Shown one piece after another: positions 38,036 through 53,000 of a stretch of 64,000 nt of DNA. This DNA is from Chaetorhynchus papuensis. Taxonomy: Eukaryota > Chordata > Aves > Passeriformes > Rhipiduridae. Both the position numbers and the translations under genes were made by a program. Every line of letters starts with the position of its first letter. Within the stretch, counting starts at the first letter, position 1. The stretch spans positions 1-64,000 of the forward strand of contig VWYX01000910.1 of NCBI GenBank assembly GCA_013396525.1. The letters are read 5' to 3'. Below the pieces are notes generated by a model. The model was not told the origin of the DNA. It saw nothing but the letters and a program-made list of their open reading frames with translations, and did not search any database.

Positions 38036-41000
38036 TTCTCAGTTGATTATAGGCACAGTGAAACCAGCGCGACTGCACTAATGATTGCTTCAGGGAGAGG
38101 CTTTTTGAGTCAAGTAGAGCAGCTGATCAGTATGGGAGCAAGTATCCACTGCAGATCATCTAATGGCTGGTAAAAACAAACAGACAAACCAGAACATAGA
38201 TTTATTTGTCAATATACAAATGAGAGAGAAATTTCTGTAGCATTTTAACTAATTGCTAACTTAACAGACTATTGTAAGCAATAGTAAGTTTTGACAGTTG
38301 AAATATTTTCTAACTTCTGTTCATCTCACTGTATTCTGGAAATAAAAGACACACAGCCCAAGACTCTGAATTAAGAATTCAACTTTTAAAGTGAGAAATT
38401 TAAAAAAAGATTTGTGTGTAACTCTTTTCAGGATGGCTGTGGACTGGGCCAGGCGCTTCGGACAGACAGAGGTTGTTGACCTGTTGGAATCCTACAGGTA
38501 AGCTATAACTACTTTGCAGAAACAGTTGAAGGGAAGTGTTGAAGGGAAATTTGCATTTTGTCTTTTAATCAGAACAGTTTTTAGCTTTTAGCTTTTTATG
38601 TCTTTAAATCTGACGTAAATAGCAGAATTTATTTGAGACTAGGTATATTTCAAAACCAAACTTTTTTTAAAAAAAGTGTGTTTGTATTCAGTGTCGTCAT
38701 GATTATGTTTGTGCAAATTCTAAGATAAATGTGGTTAGAGTGGTGTAGACTTCTTTCATGTCATTATCTTTTATAATTTTGATGTTGGCATTGCTATCAT
38801 GTTTATATATCTAGGCAGGATGTGAGTATAGTAACTTATATAAATTCACGGAGATTCTGATTCTGCCATGTACCATTTTAATTTCAAATGCTTATTTTAG
38901 AAACAAATCAGTTGTGTTTTCATCTATACATTATTGATGCATAGTAGCCATATTAAAGAAACCTTACAGAAGTAACATTTAAACTAGGTCATTCAAGAAT
39001 TGTTTTTTGATTAATATACAGTTATAGTTTTGTTACCATTTTGTAGAGACCAGTATTTTTAAAACACTTTTTAATGTAGTTTCTGTTTGTGTAGTACCTG
39101 CTTATGGGAGGAAAACGTTTGGGAAATACATGTCTTTTAAATATTTTTTATTTAACAGGTAAACAGGTGGTGTCTATACTTGGAGTTCTGACACTTTGTT
39201 TATGGTTGTGTTTCAATGATGAGTAAGAAAATTAAAGTTAATGCTAAAAATTTAAGCTTTGTTGGATTACAGGTAAATGAGTGAACAGTAATAGTATTTT
39301 GGAGGTGCTGTTCTCCTACACATTAAAATTAAAATTTGAAAGGAGTAGTCTTGTTGGTGTGGATCTAAGTTTAGTTGGTGTGTGAATGCAAACCTGAAAT
39401 GAACAGCCTTGATGCTGGTCTGTGCATTTGTCTATTTTAGTGCTTCAGCAGGATTTGGAAATCTGGATGAAAGTTCCCTGGTCCAAAAAAGTGGTAGTGA
39501 CCTTAGTGCAGAGGACAGAGAACTGTTGACAGCTTATCATCACAGCTTTGATGATGAAAACGTGGATCTGGACCTCATTATGCACTTACTTTATAACATC
39601 TGTCATAGCTCTGAGACTGGTAGGTATAAACACACACTCCCAGTAAATTACTGTACATTCAGCCTTTGATGAATCCTGCCCTTCTTTTGGAAACACTAAA
39701 TAGGTAAAACCTTCCAGTGCTAGTCTACACTGTATCGATAGATATTTTAAGTGAATTTGCTGCTTAACTCTGCTTAACCCACTTCTTTTTCAGGAGCAAT
39801 TTTAATATTTCTTCCTGGATATGATGAGATAGTGAGCCTGAGGGACCGCATTCTTTTTGATGACAAGAGATTTGCTGATAATGCTCACAGGTAAAACCTT
39901 TCTTTCTGTGGCTCTTCAATTGCTTTTTTTAAAAATACTTAAATGTGCTCTTTGTCTTGCATTAGATATCAGGTTTTCATGCTTCATTCAAATATGCAGA
40001 CTTCGGATCAGAAGAAAGTGCTTAAAAGTCCACCTCCTGGAGTGCGCAAAATAGTAAGTTTTAGAGGACTTTGTCAGATATTATATTAATCTGTTTTGTC
40101 TTTGCTTTTAACTACAGTTTTTGTTTCTTATTTTATTTGCAGATTCTTTCTACAAATATTGCAGAAACCAGCATAACAGTCAATGATGTTGTGTTTGTTA
40201 TTGACTCAGGCAAGGTGAAAGAGGTATGATTGGTTAAAACTTGCTGTGCAAGTGAAATTCCTAGTGTTATTCTGTAATACCTAATAAGTAAATTTTAGAG
40301 TACTGTTTTTTTTATAGTAGGCTGAGAGCTAGTGCATGTCAAGTAACAAAGATTACTGAGAAGTTTTGACATTCATTTGTTTTATGACAAATACTGTAAA
40401 TAATTAGCTGTTAATAAACCTAAGAACTATTGTAGATTGAAATGTTGATATATGTTTTTTTTTTTTAATTTAGAGTTTCTGTTAGTTTTTTTAAAACAAG
40501 TTTATCTGTTTAGACCACCGTCTTCCTGAGACTTTAGAGAGCATTGGGAGTTCCCTTTGTTCTACTATTGTGTCAAGTCAAAATCTAATCCATTAACTTT
40601 TTAAGTATTGTTTCTGATGTTGTTCTGATGTCTGATGTGTTGAATGCCCATTCCCAAACTACTTGTTATGGAAAAATGAGATAATATAATGAGGTAGTTT
40701 AAGAGGTATTACATGTCTTTGAAAATGAAGTTGGATTTCATAGGGGAGATACATACCAAATTTGTGAAGTTCTCATGGTAATACATTTTTTCTGTTACTT
40801 TGCATCAAATGCAGGAAAATAAGGATGTAATTTCCAAGTGAGGCAAGGAAGAAAACTTGAATCAATACAATAAGATAGTTTTTCCTGATTTGTGATAATT
40901 CAAAACATAGTCCATATCTTTTATTGACTCAGAATTACCTACAGTCTTTAAACTTCCACTTAGGAAACTAGCTCAAAGGTAATGCAAAAGAGGTATTGTA

Positions 41001-44000
41001 AATTCAATTGCAAGCAAGTACTTCAGAGCATATCTTTGAGCCAGAAGCTGCTGTGTCTATTACTATGTCATGCTTTTTAGAAAACTTCTGTTGGTTATCT
41101 AAATAACTAGTAACTTTTATTTCATGTACCCTATTCAGTCTTGGGTTTATGTTCCTTTCTTTGTTTTTATAGAAGTCCTTTGATGCACTGAGCCGTGTTA
41201 CAATGCTAAAAATGGTGTGGATTTCAAAAGCCAGTGCTATCCAGAGAAAAGGCAGGTAATAAATGCTTCATACCGATTTTTATTTTTCAAATGTCTGTCA
41301 TCCAGTGTGTTAGGAGTAAAGTACAAACCTACAGCAGCCACACAGGGTAATGTTTCTAGCCTAGTCCAGTATCATGTTGAGCAATGACTAATACTTCTCT
41401 GCAGCAAATTAAGAGTCTGCTTGTATTTCCTTGGAGTAAGTTCCCAAGATAGACAAAAGTGACGTTCAGGAATATCCCAGAACTTACATTACATCTAGCT
41501 TGCTGCTCCACCATGAACTTTTCCTCTTTCTGCCGTGTAGCACAGACAGCCACAGTAACTTGTTGGTGGGCAAAGGACTGCCTCCTGCTAGTTTTTAACT
41601 GATGCCCTGGTATCCCTTCTTTAGAAGTGACACTGAGCAGTGATTCCTTATTGACCATCTCCAAAGTATTCATGACTTAACAGGCCATGATCAGGCACAG
41701 TGAGTGAGGGCTGAGAAGTTATATATGTAAATAGCAATAAATGCCTGTTTGAAGACATGATGTTGTCATTATCCTCGAGGTTTTTGAGCATAAATTGTGA
41801 GCGTTTGCTGTCTCTGTTCTTCATTCACACGTTGTATGGTCTTCATTCTACCATTTATGTCTAGAGTAACTTCTGACTAGGGAATGTGAAGAGGAAGAAA
41901 TAAAGTTTGCAGCTTAGATTCCTAGTGGCACAAGATGGCTGAGATTTGGATTGGTCTCAAGTTAGCAAAAAAATGATATCACTTTATTTAGATAGGCTTT
42001 ATTTNNNNNNNNNNNNNNNNNNNNNNNNNNNNNNNNNNNNNNNNNNNNNNNNNNNACTTCCTCTTAACAACAAAATTAGTATTCTCTTAGACCTCCTTCT
42101 GCATTTGCATTTTAAGTTTGGGTGGGCTGTTTTTTGTTTGGTTGGGTTTTTTTAAAAAAATTAATTCTAATTTTCACAGCTTCCAATATTTTATTTTCCA
42201 GGGCTGGGCGCTGTCAGCCTGGAGTCTGTTTTCGTCTCTTCAGCAGGCTCCGATTTCAGAGTATGTTGGAATTTCAGTCTCCAGAACTTCTAAGAATGCC
42301 ACTTCAGGTACATATTCACTTAGAAGTTACAACTTTTAAAAAATGTATTATCATCAGACTGTACTAATGACTCCAAAAAAGTGTGTATCTATTTTCTTTT
42401 TCCCAAACTTTAATAGTGTTTTCTTTTTCTTTTTAACTTGCAGGAGCTTTGTTTACACACAAAACTTCTGGCTCCAAGTAATTGTCCAGTTGTTGACTTT
42501 CTCATGAAAGCTCCTGATCCTCCACCAGCTTTAATTGTGAAAAATGCTCTGCAAATGCTCAAGGTCAGCAGAGGAATATGTTTAGATGGGAATTGTGTTT
42601 AATCAGTATTTGTGGTGCGGTAACATATCTTACTGACGTTTAATTATACTGAAAGTCTTGTTCAGTTACTTAAGGATGCTCTGAATTTTTGTTTGTTTTC
42701 ATTTTGCGAGTGTATGTATGTATTTTTCCTTGTTCAGGGAAGGGACTACTGTAAAATATTGTCTTGAACTGAAACTAGTTTGACTTGCTTCTTTAGTGTT
42801 TGGGAGCAAGCCTAGGTAATGTCCAATACTCGCATCCTTTCTGCTTTCACTGTAAATTAATTTTGTCCCCTTTCCCCTTCTGCCCCTTGTCCCTACATCC
42901 CCCCTTTTCTCTTTTCAAACAGACTATAGATGCCATGGACCCTTGGGAGGATCTCACTGAGCTTGGTTACCACCTCACTGAATTCCCTGTAGAGCCACAC
43001 CTGGGTAAAATGGTGTTGTATGCTGTTGTTCTCAAGTGCCTGGATCCTGTTCTTACCATAGCTTGTGCTCTTGCCTACCGAGACCCTTTTGTGCTGCCCA
43101 CGCTGGCCTCGCAGAAGCGTGCAGCCATGCTGTGCAGGAAACGCTTCACTGCGGGATCCTTCAGCGACCACATGGTGCTTCTCAGGGCTTTTCAGGTATC
43201 CTTTCAGAACAACATCACACATCAGAGCAAATGATGTGCCAGCCAAGCTGGATGTAGAGTGGTAGACTGTGGCTTTCCTGTTTATCGGACTCAAAAGATT
43301 TTTGAGGGAACGCATTTTGTCTGATCTTTCCAAACCTGGTTAAATTTGGAAAGTTCCAGCAAGATGCCACTTTATATCCTGCTATGTGGGTAACTTAGAA
43401 TAGCAATCTTGAAATAATGATCTCTTTAATAACATCATGAGCTTAAAATAACATAATTGTCATTATGTCTAGGTTAGGGAATGGGGAAAACATCTAGTAG
43501 TTAAACAAAAATATCAGGTTTGATACTTAGGTTAATTGTATTGATCTAAATGTAATTTTTAAACCTATGCATTTTTTAATTTTAGATACTTAAATTAATA
43601 GGCAAATGTTAAAAAATTATTCTTTACAGGCCTGGCAGAAGGCACGCAGTGATGGCTGGGAGAGAGCCTTCTGTGAAAAGAACTTCCTGTCCCAAGCCAC
43701 GATGGAAATCATCGTAGGAATGAGAACACAGTTGCTTGGCCAGCTTAGAGCCTCAGGTAAATATACTGTAAAAAGTTCTAACATAATTTTAGAATTAAAT
43801 GTATACAAATTGTAATGAGAATAGTGTTCACTTGTCATTTTCCTTCCTTAAGTTGGAAAAGACCAGTACATACTCATGCTGGGCATGGTGGAGGTGCTAG
43901 GGTGAGGGAACAGCGTGGCTGGGGAACAGCTGGCATAACTGAAAACATTGTGATTGTTCAACATCCTGCTGTGTTGCAGTCTGAGGCATGTTTCCTTGAG

Positions 44001-47000
44001 TTTTTGTGTTCTAGTAAATTTTTTCATGAGGCAGTTTTTAAAACGAGTTCAGACCCTAGGTTCTGAGGCAGAGTCAGTTAATATCCACTCAGGGTGGATG
44101 TCCCTGGAGAGTGTCCTGAATAAAGAAATCCCTGGACCTTTATTCCCTCACTGTCAGTGTGCCCGATCTTCATGTGCCCTGCGAGTGCCTTGCACGCTCC
44201 TTTTGATCCAGTGGCAGTTTATGGTCTGGGGTCTTCTACTGCCACATTGGATTCTTTCTCTACATCCAATGTGGACAGCCCCTTACCTGCTCTTATTTTC
44301 CAGCTTGAGCCAGCCTTGGGGCCCTAGAAGGTCTCATCCTTTATCCAAAGGTATCCTGTCTTTCTCTGTTTCTTCCCCTGCTTAGGCGTTCATGCTAACA
44401 AGGGATTCATTTACAGTTCACCTACACTAGGTTTTGAGCAGGGCCTACTCATGCTAAGCTGTAAGCAGGTTACAATTACACTTAAGCTACACAATGTCTA
44501 ATATTCTGTTAAGTAAAGAAGTATTGTAAAAAGGAATTCTGTTCTATGTTAGTATGAAACCCCTTACCAGGAAGGATTTCAGTGTAAGGGTTTCTTCTTG
44601 GTGCTGTTAGTGTTGGCAATTGTGAAAAATGCAACTAATTTGTAGTTTACTTCACTTCTTTTTTTTTCAAATTCCTCTTGAGAAGGAAAAAAGTAGATCT
44701 TAAATACAAACAAATATAACACAGTTTTGACCTCTTTCTTTCTTCAGGTTTTGTTAGAGCCAGAGGAGGAGCTGATATTAGAGATGTTAATACTAACTCT
44801 GAGAACTGGGCTGTAATTAAAGCTGCCTTAGTGGCCGGGATGTATCCCAATCTTGTGCATGTGGACAGAGAAAGCCTGGTGCTGACTGAACCAAAGGAGA
44901 AGAAAGTGCGATTTCATCCTACCTCTGTTCTTAGTCAACCTCAGTATAAAAAGGTAAAGCCACTTGGAACTTTGTAGAAAATATTTTTTCTGGCAGGTGA
45001 TAGAATGAAAAATTGGAGTTGGTTTATTTTTCCAATATTTCAGTTAGTCCTGCTAAATGGAACAAGACAAAATAGTAAAAATAAAAAGCTAGTTTCAAAA
45101 GTATTTTGAAGATGTAACAATCTCTGCTTATTGTTATGAGGAAAAAGTTCTGCTCTGAAACTGATATTTCTTTAGATTGACTTTTAAAGCAAAATACTTT
45201 GTTTCAAGGTGATAGGGTAACTTGTGAGTCTGGTTGAGTTATCTTGTGCTTTTTTTTATTCTTGTGTATGTAAGTATTTATGTATTTATTTCTACACACA
45301 TACAGTAAGAATTAAAGTTAATTTTAATTACACATAGAGGATAAAATAGCCTAGTCTTATTTGCTCCTGCACAGATTCCCCCAGTGAATGGCCAAAGTGC
45401 AGCTGTTCAGGCACTCCCTACAGACTGGCTTATATATGACGAAATGACTAGAGCTCACAGGATAGCAAACATCAGGTGCTGTTCTGTTGTAACACCCATC
45501 ACTGTGGCACTCTTCTGTGGACCAGCCAGGTTACCAAGTAATGCTTTACAGGCATCTTCATCCTCTCAAGGTATACTGAAGTCTGGATTTGGAACGTTTA
45601 CACTGGTGTTATACTAGTATATAATTTGGAAAACTTATTTTTCAAGTATATTTTTTGCATATTTTGGCTAATTCTTTAAAACGGCAGAGCTATATATAGT
45701 AACTGTAGCTGTTCAGGAATAGTTTATGGGCTCTGTAACAAATGTGTTGAGTTTTGTGAATCCTTGTAAGTTTATATCTATAAATTAAACTTTTACAGTT
45801 TGAGAGTCTCAGAAATTACAGTACAGTTTTTAAAGAAATAAAAAATGCAACCAAAATGTTTAAAGACAGCACTAATGCTGAGAAGTGTAGTATGTATGTT
45901 TTTTCTACAGCCTAGTTTATTTGATACTTTGAACCCAATGATTCAAACTGAATAATGTAGGTACAGTTAATATGGCAAATAATCATGTTGCTTCCAGTTG
46001 ACACATGCATTTTAAAGATTATTTTCTACTGATGACTTTTAATGTCAATTAGCCATATTATTTACAAGTAGTAGAGAATTTATCAAAATTACCTTTTTTT
46101 CATATTTAAACAGAGTGCTGTAAGAATAAGGGCAAAAATAATCTATCCATTGTCAGTTCTGTAGAAATATGAGTTTGAATTGAAGTAAGAGTCCAAGCTA
46201 TTTTGAGGCTTTCCTGTCTTGCTCCTAAACTGGTACATTTAAAATGGTGTTAATGCTGATTGAATTGCACTTTGAAAAAGAAAAAGGAATCCTAAATAAC
46301 CGTATGCGTATATATTTTTTTTTCTTAATGGGGCTTTAAATACAGTTATACTAGGATATAAAGCATGGAGCAATGTGTGGTTTTATAAACAACTTCAGGC
46401 AAAAAATTGATAATGGCTTATTATTGATGAAGGTACATGAAAGAGTCAGATCACATCAGTACAGGTGTTTACATAGTAGGGGCCTTAAGAGGTCTGGGAA
46501 CTTGTTCTCCTGTCTGAAACGAAGACATTCACTCGGGTTTATATGCAGAAATGAAAGAGTGTGTTTGCAAATGTGTACATTTTAAATGAAAATTTAGAAG
46601 ATTAGTTTGTTGCTGGTAATACAGTAATGCTCAAGTTTTTGTATGTAAGTGTAAATAATACAGAAATGTTAATGCACCTTCTGTACTTAATTCAGGAGAT
46701 GGGGTATCCAGTGATAGCAGTGACAGTGAGATGGAGGACAAAACAACTTCTAATGTATCACTACTGAAGCTGGATGAATGGCTCCACCTCAAACTGGACT
46801 CTGAAGTAAGTAATCACTTCCATGCTTGTTTCGTGTAGAAGAATATTTATGCCATATCATCCTAAAATGATTTCTAAAACAGTTGAATAACCAAAATTTT
46901 ACTGTAAGAATGGCTGTCATGGTCCCTTCGGATCTCTCAAATTTACAGGAGAATGTACTGTGTGAGTTAACCTTTATTTCATGAGTTCAGTAAGAAATAT

Positions 47001-50000
47001 GAAAAACATAAAAACAGGGGCTCAATCTCCTTTTGCCCAGGCTAGTCAGTTGTGTGAGTTCACATATTCAGCATCCAAGTTGTAGGGCTTACTAAGGGTT
47101 GTAACAACCCATAACTCTTAAATCTTGCACCTGTGAGCAAAAAGAAACAAAGAATTAGTTACCTAGCCAACGGCAAGAGCGCTCATCCTTCTTCCTCTGT
47201 AATGGTGCGGCTGTCCCACATATCACACCGGGAAGCAGGAAAGCCTCAGCAGTCCAGATGCTGTTCTGGATCTGCTTTAAACACTTTCTGGGCAATAGGA
47301 TGTTTTAAGTGTCTGAGCTTGGCAGTTTTGTCCCTTTCCACAAGGGAGCAGATTCTGAAGAGACTGCCAGACAAAAGATAAGGGCTGCAGGGGACAGCCA
47401 GCTGCACGTGACAGTGGCTGCATAATGGCCCTTCTGCTCCTTGTGGCCCCCTGTGTTGCCTGTGTGGTGCTCCCAGCACACAAGCCCTTAGCTTGAGCTG
47501 GGTTAGCCAAAATTTGAGCAGGAGTTGAGGGAACAGTCAAAATGGCATATTGTGTATTTCCTTTTCTGAGAGGGTGACAAAAGTTGCTTGACTTAAATGG
47601 AGCACCTGAAACTGGAACTGCTGAAATTGCTGTCACATTTTATAAAAAGAAGAAAAAAGCCCCAACCTTTGAAGATACAAGTCTTCCAGTTGTTGAGAAG
47701 CTCTGAGTGTGTTAAAAGGTAGAGTAACCAGAGACCTTTTCCATCAAGTATGACTAAAGAGCCCATAAATACAGACCGAATTGGCAGGAAGGGCATTATA
47801 CATGAAGAAACTGCTTCTAAAGAAGAGATAAATTTGTAAAGTGAAAAGTGAAAAATCCTGTGTGTTTACAATACAGTTTTAAGTTTTGTGCAGGGCTGCA
47901 TGAAATGTTTTAGGAATTACCTTGCACCTGTGGAAGGAAAAGATAACAGCTTAATTTAAATGTGAGGTTTCTTCCCTTCCCTGAGACCTTGGTCTTGCCT
48001 TTCAGTTTGCCAGAATGCTAGCTGCTGCCTGATAGGAAAGACACAGCATACCCTTTGCCTAACTGATCTAATTTTTACTAGACTTTAACAGAACTGAAAT
48101 TTTTTACAGGCTGCTGGTTTGTTGTTGCAACTCAGACAAAAGTGGCATAGCTTATTTCTGCGTCGTATGCGAGCTCCTTCTAAACCGTGGTCTCAAGTTG
48201 ATGAAGCAACTGTAAGAGCAGTTGTAGCTGTTTTAACTGCTGAAGAACAGTCTGCAGGTTTGCAGCAGCCTTCAGGAATTGGGCAGAGACCAAGACCTGT
48301 GGCTTCTGAAGATCGTCCTTCTACATGGAGGCCAACTAACAGCAGAAAAAGTACAGCAGAAACTGAATTCCTTGACTCCTTTAATGCTGAAAAGTAAGCT
48401 GTTGAGATCTTCCAGAGATTGTAGCTTGTAATTTATTTACCTATAAAAGCATCACTTGAATTTCTGCTAGTATTAAGAAGAAAGAAACAATATAAATACA
48501 GCTGAAAGCTTTGATACTGTCCTATGCTGTGATTTCACTGAGAAGTATTTCGTGTATGTGCTGGCTGTTTATGAGAGCAATCAGAAAAGTGTCCGTGACT
48601 TATGCTGCTTGGGAAGTAGCAGAAGAGGTTTAACCATAACACTCAGAATGAATGCATGCTTTTTTTATTTAGTGTTTAATATGTTTTGGAATTACTGTAA
48701 TATATCTGGTCATCCAGTAGGCTGATACATAGATACAAATTGTTCTGTGACCTCTTGTAACACTCACAGTCTGTCGTGTATCTGCCTTTAGAGTTCTGAT
48801 GAAGTCTGCACGTCCCATGCTTCATCAACCAAAGCAGTACAAACGAAGAAACATTTTGCACTGCAAACGAACTTCAGATGACAGATCAGATCAATCATCA
48901 ATGAAGTCTGCAGACAGCAGTAGCTTCCCTAGCCCCTGTGCTAGTCCATCCTCTCCAATATCTGGAAAGGTAGAGTTCTCATAAATGTATTACCCTGTTC
49001 TTCAAAATTAATAGAATCTCTTGTTTATACCTTGGCGCAGCTATCAGGTATTGTATTGATAAATTAAGAACCTAACTTATACTTTCATTGCTAACAACTG
49101 CATAATATTTCTTTTGGAACTGAAAATCAAGAATAGATATCCTTGTTATACTAGTTTAATACAGTAAAAATAATTTTCAGACTTCTGAAGTAAAGCTATT
49201 CAGAGTAGAAGAAGCATACAATTTTGGGGGGCTGTTGGTTTTCGGTTTTTTTTGAAACTTGGTATAATAAATTGTGACAGTGTATACAGTACCTGCATTT
49301 CTAAACTCTGAGGATTCTATCTTCTATTTCTGTAATAGCATACATTGGCACTGATTCTCTTAATTTTTGTTTTATCTGCCTCATTATGACTACTTTGCAG
49401 GTTTTTTTTATGATTATTTTAATAAAGCATACATTTTTAGTGATGGTTTTTTCATAAATCTCATTATATTTTTTTAATTTAGCCAGTGTTACAGGGAGAA
49501 AATTTGTTTCTTGAAAATGGACATGCAAGTAGTGTGCTGCAGGCTGCAGTCTAGGGTGATTAATTTTGTGTCATCCGAAGGTGTCTCAGACTTCTAGGAA
49601 GAGTAATTAATCACTAGACTATTAGGCCTGTTCTGCCGTAATTGTTTGCTGCCCCTCATGAATGAATTATAATTTTGAAAAGTGTGTAAAAATGTAAAAT
49701 AGATGGAAAATATACTTCTAAGTCAATGCTGACAGAACAATTGATAGATAGTATGTTTCTTGTATAATCTTGGAGAGGAGTGGAAGAGCTCAGTGAAGGG
49801 TCTGTCTGCATGTGTGTGAAACTTTAGAACTAAAGCCGAGCTTATTTTATTGTATTAATTAATTTAATTTAATTCTTTTAGGGTTCCAAATCGCCATCAC
49901 CAAGACAATATTTGCCAGTTCGGTACTTTATAATGAAAAGCAGCAACTTGCAAAACATTGATATTTCTCAACAGAAGGGAATATGGTCCACTACGCCAAG

Positions 50001-53000
50001 CAATGAACGGAAACTGAATGGAGCCTTTTGGGAGAGTGTAGTTTACTTAATATTTTCTGTTCAAGGGTCGGGACACTTCCAGGTGAGTCTTCAGCTGATA
50101 CCAACTGTTGGTGCTGGTTGATGGTTTAGGAGAGGGCTGCAAATGGCTGTGTGTAGTACAGAGGGCTTTGCTTATGGCTTCTGACCTTCTCATAGGTAGA
50201 GTTTTGTGCCAGTGTCTCTAGTTGCTGAGGAAAGAGTACTTTTTTCTTCTCCAAAATAGTCCCTTTTAAAGAACTCAGTTGGCCCCTCAAAGGGTAAAAC
50301 TAAATTGCTTTCAAACATAATGAGTCAGAATAATGTTTCTAGCCTGCATAAATGCTTTAAAACAGCAACAATGGAACAAACAAAAAAATCCATACAAATC
50401 AGGGGATTGCTGCCTTTTTCTTTGCATGCCAAAATAAATGTTGTAAGTGAACAAGAAGATACAATCAAGTCAGGTTTTTAAGGCCAGGGAACACATATGT
50501 CTTTAAAACAAATTTTAATAAAAACTGTTTTGCTGGAACTATATCTCAAAGTTAGGAAACTGGAAAGTCATGGCCATGATTCTTCCAGAACTGTCTTGAG
50601 TTCACATTTAGTGAGGTATTTATCAACAATTTGCTGACAAATTTGTGGCCAGTTTAAAGTTAAAGACTTGACCTGCTAGTGCAAAGTTGCAGGTTGCTGT
50701 GTTGTAGAGACTACTAAACTCTATTGTTCCAAGTAAAGAAAGTTCAATTTACCTCTTCATATGTTATAAACTATTCATAGATGTCAGCTGAACTTAAAAT
50801 TTAATGAACCAGTTCAAATACAGAAATCTTGGTGATACCACTGAAAGATTGTGGCGAAATGTACATACATGTACAATGATTTGGCAAATGCAGATGCCAT
50901 ACTGGAAAGTAATTTTCAGCATGCCAGTTGAATCTGAAAATGGGCTGTTGTATCAGTGCTCTTAGACAAGAAAGCTGGGAGGGGAAGACACACTGAAGTC
51001 AGGGTAGTAGGTGGATGACGTTGCTTTGCCTTTCCAGTTTTGACAATGCACTGGATCTTCATGGAAATGTGAGATTAACATTCCTAATAATATTCCCTTT
51101 GTCTCAGGTGTCTCTTTACTTTCCACCTTTATTTTTCCTCTGTTCCTTTTATTAATTTGCATTGATTTTCATTTAAGGCTTGAGCTGTCTAAGACTGCAC
51201 GACTAGCAGCAGTGTGTTCTGGTGACTTTAGGCAGTGCACTGCATCTCTTGGACTCCTGAGTCATAACTGGAGTAAACTTGCCTGAACAGTTGATACGTT
51301 TTGTGTGGCCTGGGTTTATTTTTAGTTTTTTGGGGTGTGGTGTATGTGTATATTAAAGGGTGTCCTTAAATAAGTTAGTCTTGGATTTGTGGTTTCTTTC
51401 ATTTTCTTTCTGAATACTTTTGTTGGAATTTCTTTCAGCTTCACTGAAGAAGGAATTTTAAGCTGCATTGACTTCTTTATTTGAAGAGCAGCTACATACT
51501 TTCAATTGTATATGAAAGTTTGTTAACAGAGAGGGAAGAAGGGAAGGAAGGAATGGATTTTTGAAAGAATTTTGTACAAGTAGCGAGGAATAGCTACTGG
51601 ACATAAAACATTCATCTTTTATACCTTGCACTTCACATGTTTTTACAATAGCTTTTCAACCTCTGTTACAAATCTTAAAAAAAACCTTGAATGGTAGGAG
51701 ATGAATTGAAAGACATCCTTTGCAGTCGAGTTCTATATATTTCTGTATATTTGAAGTGAAAAAAACAAATCATGCTTCTAACTTTCTACGTGTAATTATT
51801 TTGGAAGATTCAGTTTCATGTGGGTGAGATCACTTTGAAACTAATCTGAAAGTTTCATATGAAGTCCACTCATTTATTTAATTCCAGCATAAATAGATAC
51901 GCTCTCATTAGGTCTGTTATTTCATATTTCAATTTTTCTTCCAGGGTTTTGCTAGAATGGGTTCAGCAATTGGGTGTGAGAAAAGTCAAGACTGGGGATC
52001 TGCTGGTTTCGGAGGTGTATTTAAGGTGGAGTGGATACGCAAAGAAAGCATTCCTTTCCATTTTGCACACCATTTGCTCAACCCTTGGAATGACAATAAG
52101 AAAGTACAAATAAGCAGGGATGGCCAGGTAATTATTCTCTTCTAAAGTCTTCTTTACTTGGTAGAACTGAGTTTTGTTCGTTAGCTTGTTCAGCTGTGAA
52201 CTCAGCTGTGGTCATTTATCTATTAATCTGAATCACAGCTCCTTGGTGCTCGTTGTACCTTCTGCTAATGCAGAATTACTGTTAAAGTAGTGGATTTGTT
52301 AAAATCAAACCAGTTTCTTGCTTAATGTTGTTCATAAAAAAATATTTAAAGCTGGATTTTTCCAAAATAAATGTGGTTTTGTTGGTTTTTTATTATGCGT
52401 GGAGGTTTGTTTTCTGTCTGATTCAGATGTGTCCCCTGAGATGAGATAGTCTGACATAACCAATATTCATAATTCATAATTAGAGGTTTGCTTTTTCTGT
52501 AAAGCCTGAAGAGAATCTTGATATTTGAGGTAGAATAAAGGTTAGTACTGTTCTCCAGTTTGTTGAAGCTAAATGTGAATACAAAGAGCCAGGAAAGAAT
52601 TGGCACAAGAACTCTCTGTGGCAGTTTCTGCATTCTCCTCACTCCCCTCCCAGAACATCTCTTTGATACAAGATTCTAGAGCTAAATTTTTTGTATTGTC
52701 TTCTCACTGCTTCCCCAAAACCTCTCCAGTTGTAAAAATGAGGAAAGCATACTGTAAGAACAAGGAAGGGAACATAGCACTTATTGAAGTTGACAGTGCT
52801 TCTCTTCTAAGTGGCTCTTAAGGCCTAAAGAATCTCAACAATATCGAAAATAAGTGATTTATACTAATGTCTATGATTCCACCAAGAGCCATTGCATTAT
52901 CTGTGACCTGCCTTTTCACATTCTCCACTGCCCTTAACGGAATTAAACTTAAAAGATGTGGAGAATAATGATCTTTAGTTAATAAGGAAGTGACCTGTGG

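Noticed and set aside
41356..41673. Minus-strand 105-codon frame in YTHDC2 intron 17
   Set aside because: No motif, no splice context, and surrounded by intronic sequence; possibly old repeat sequence, but I could not assign a family.
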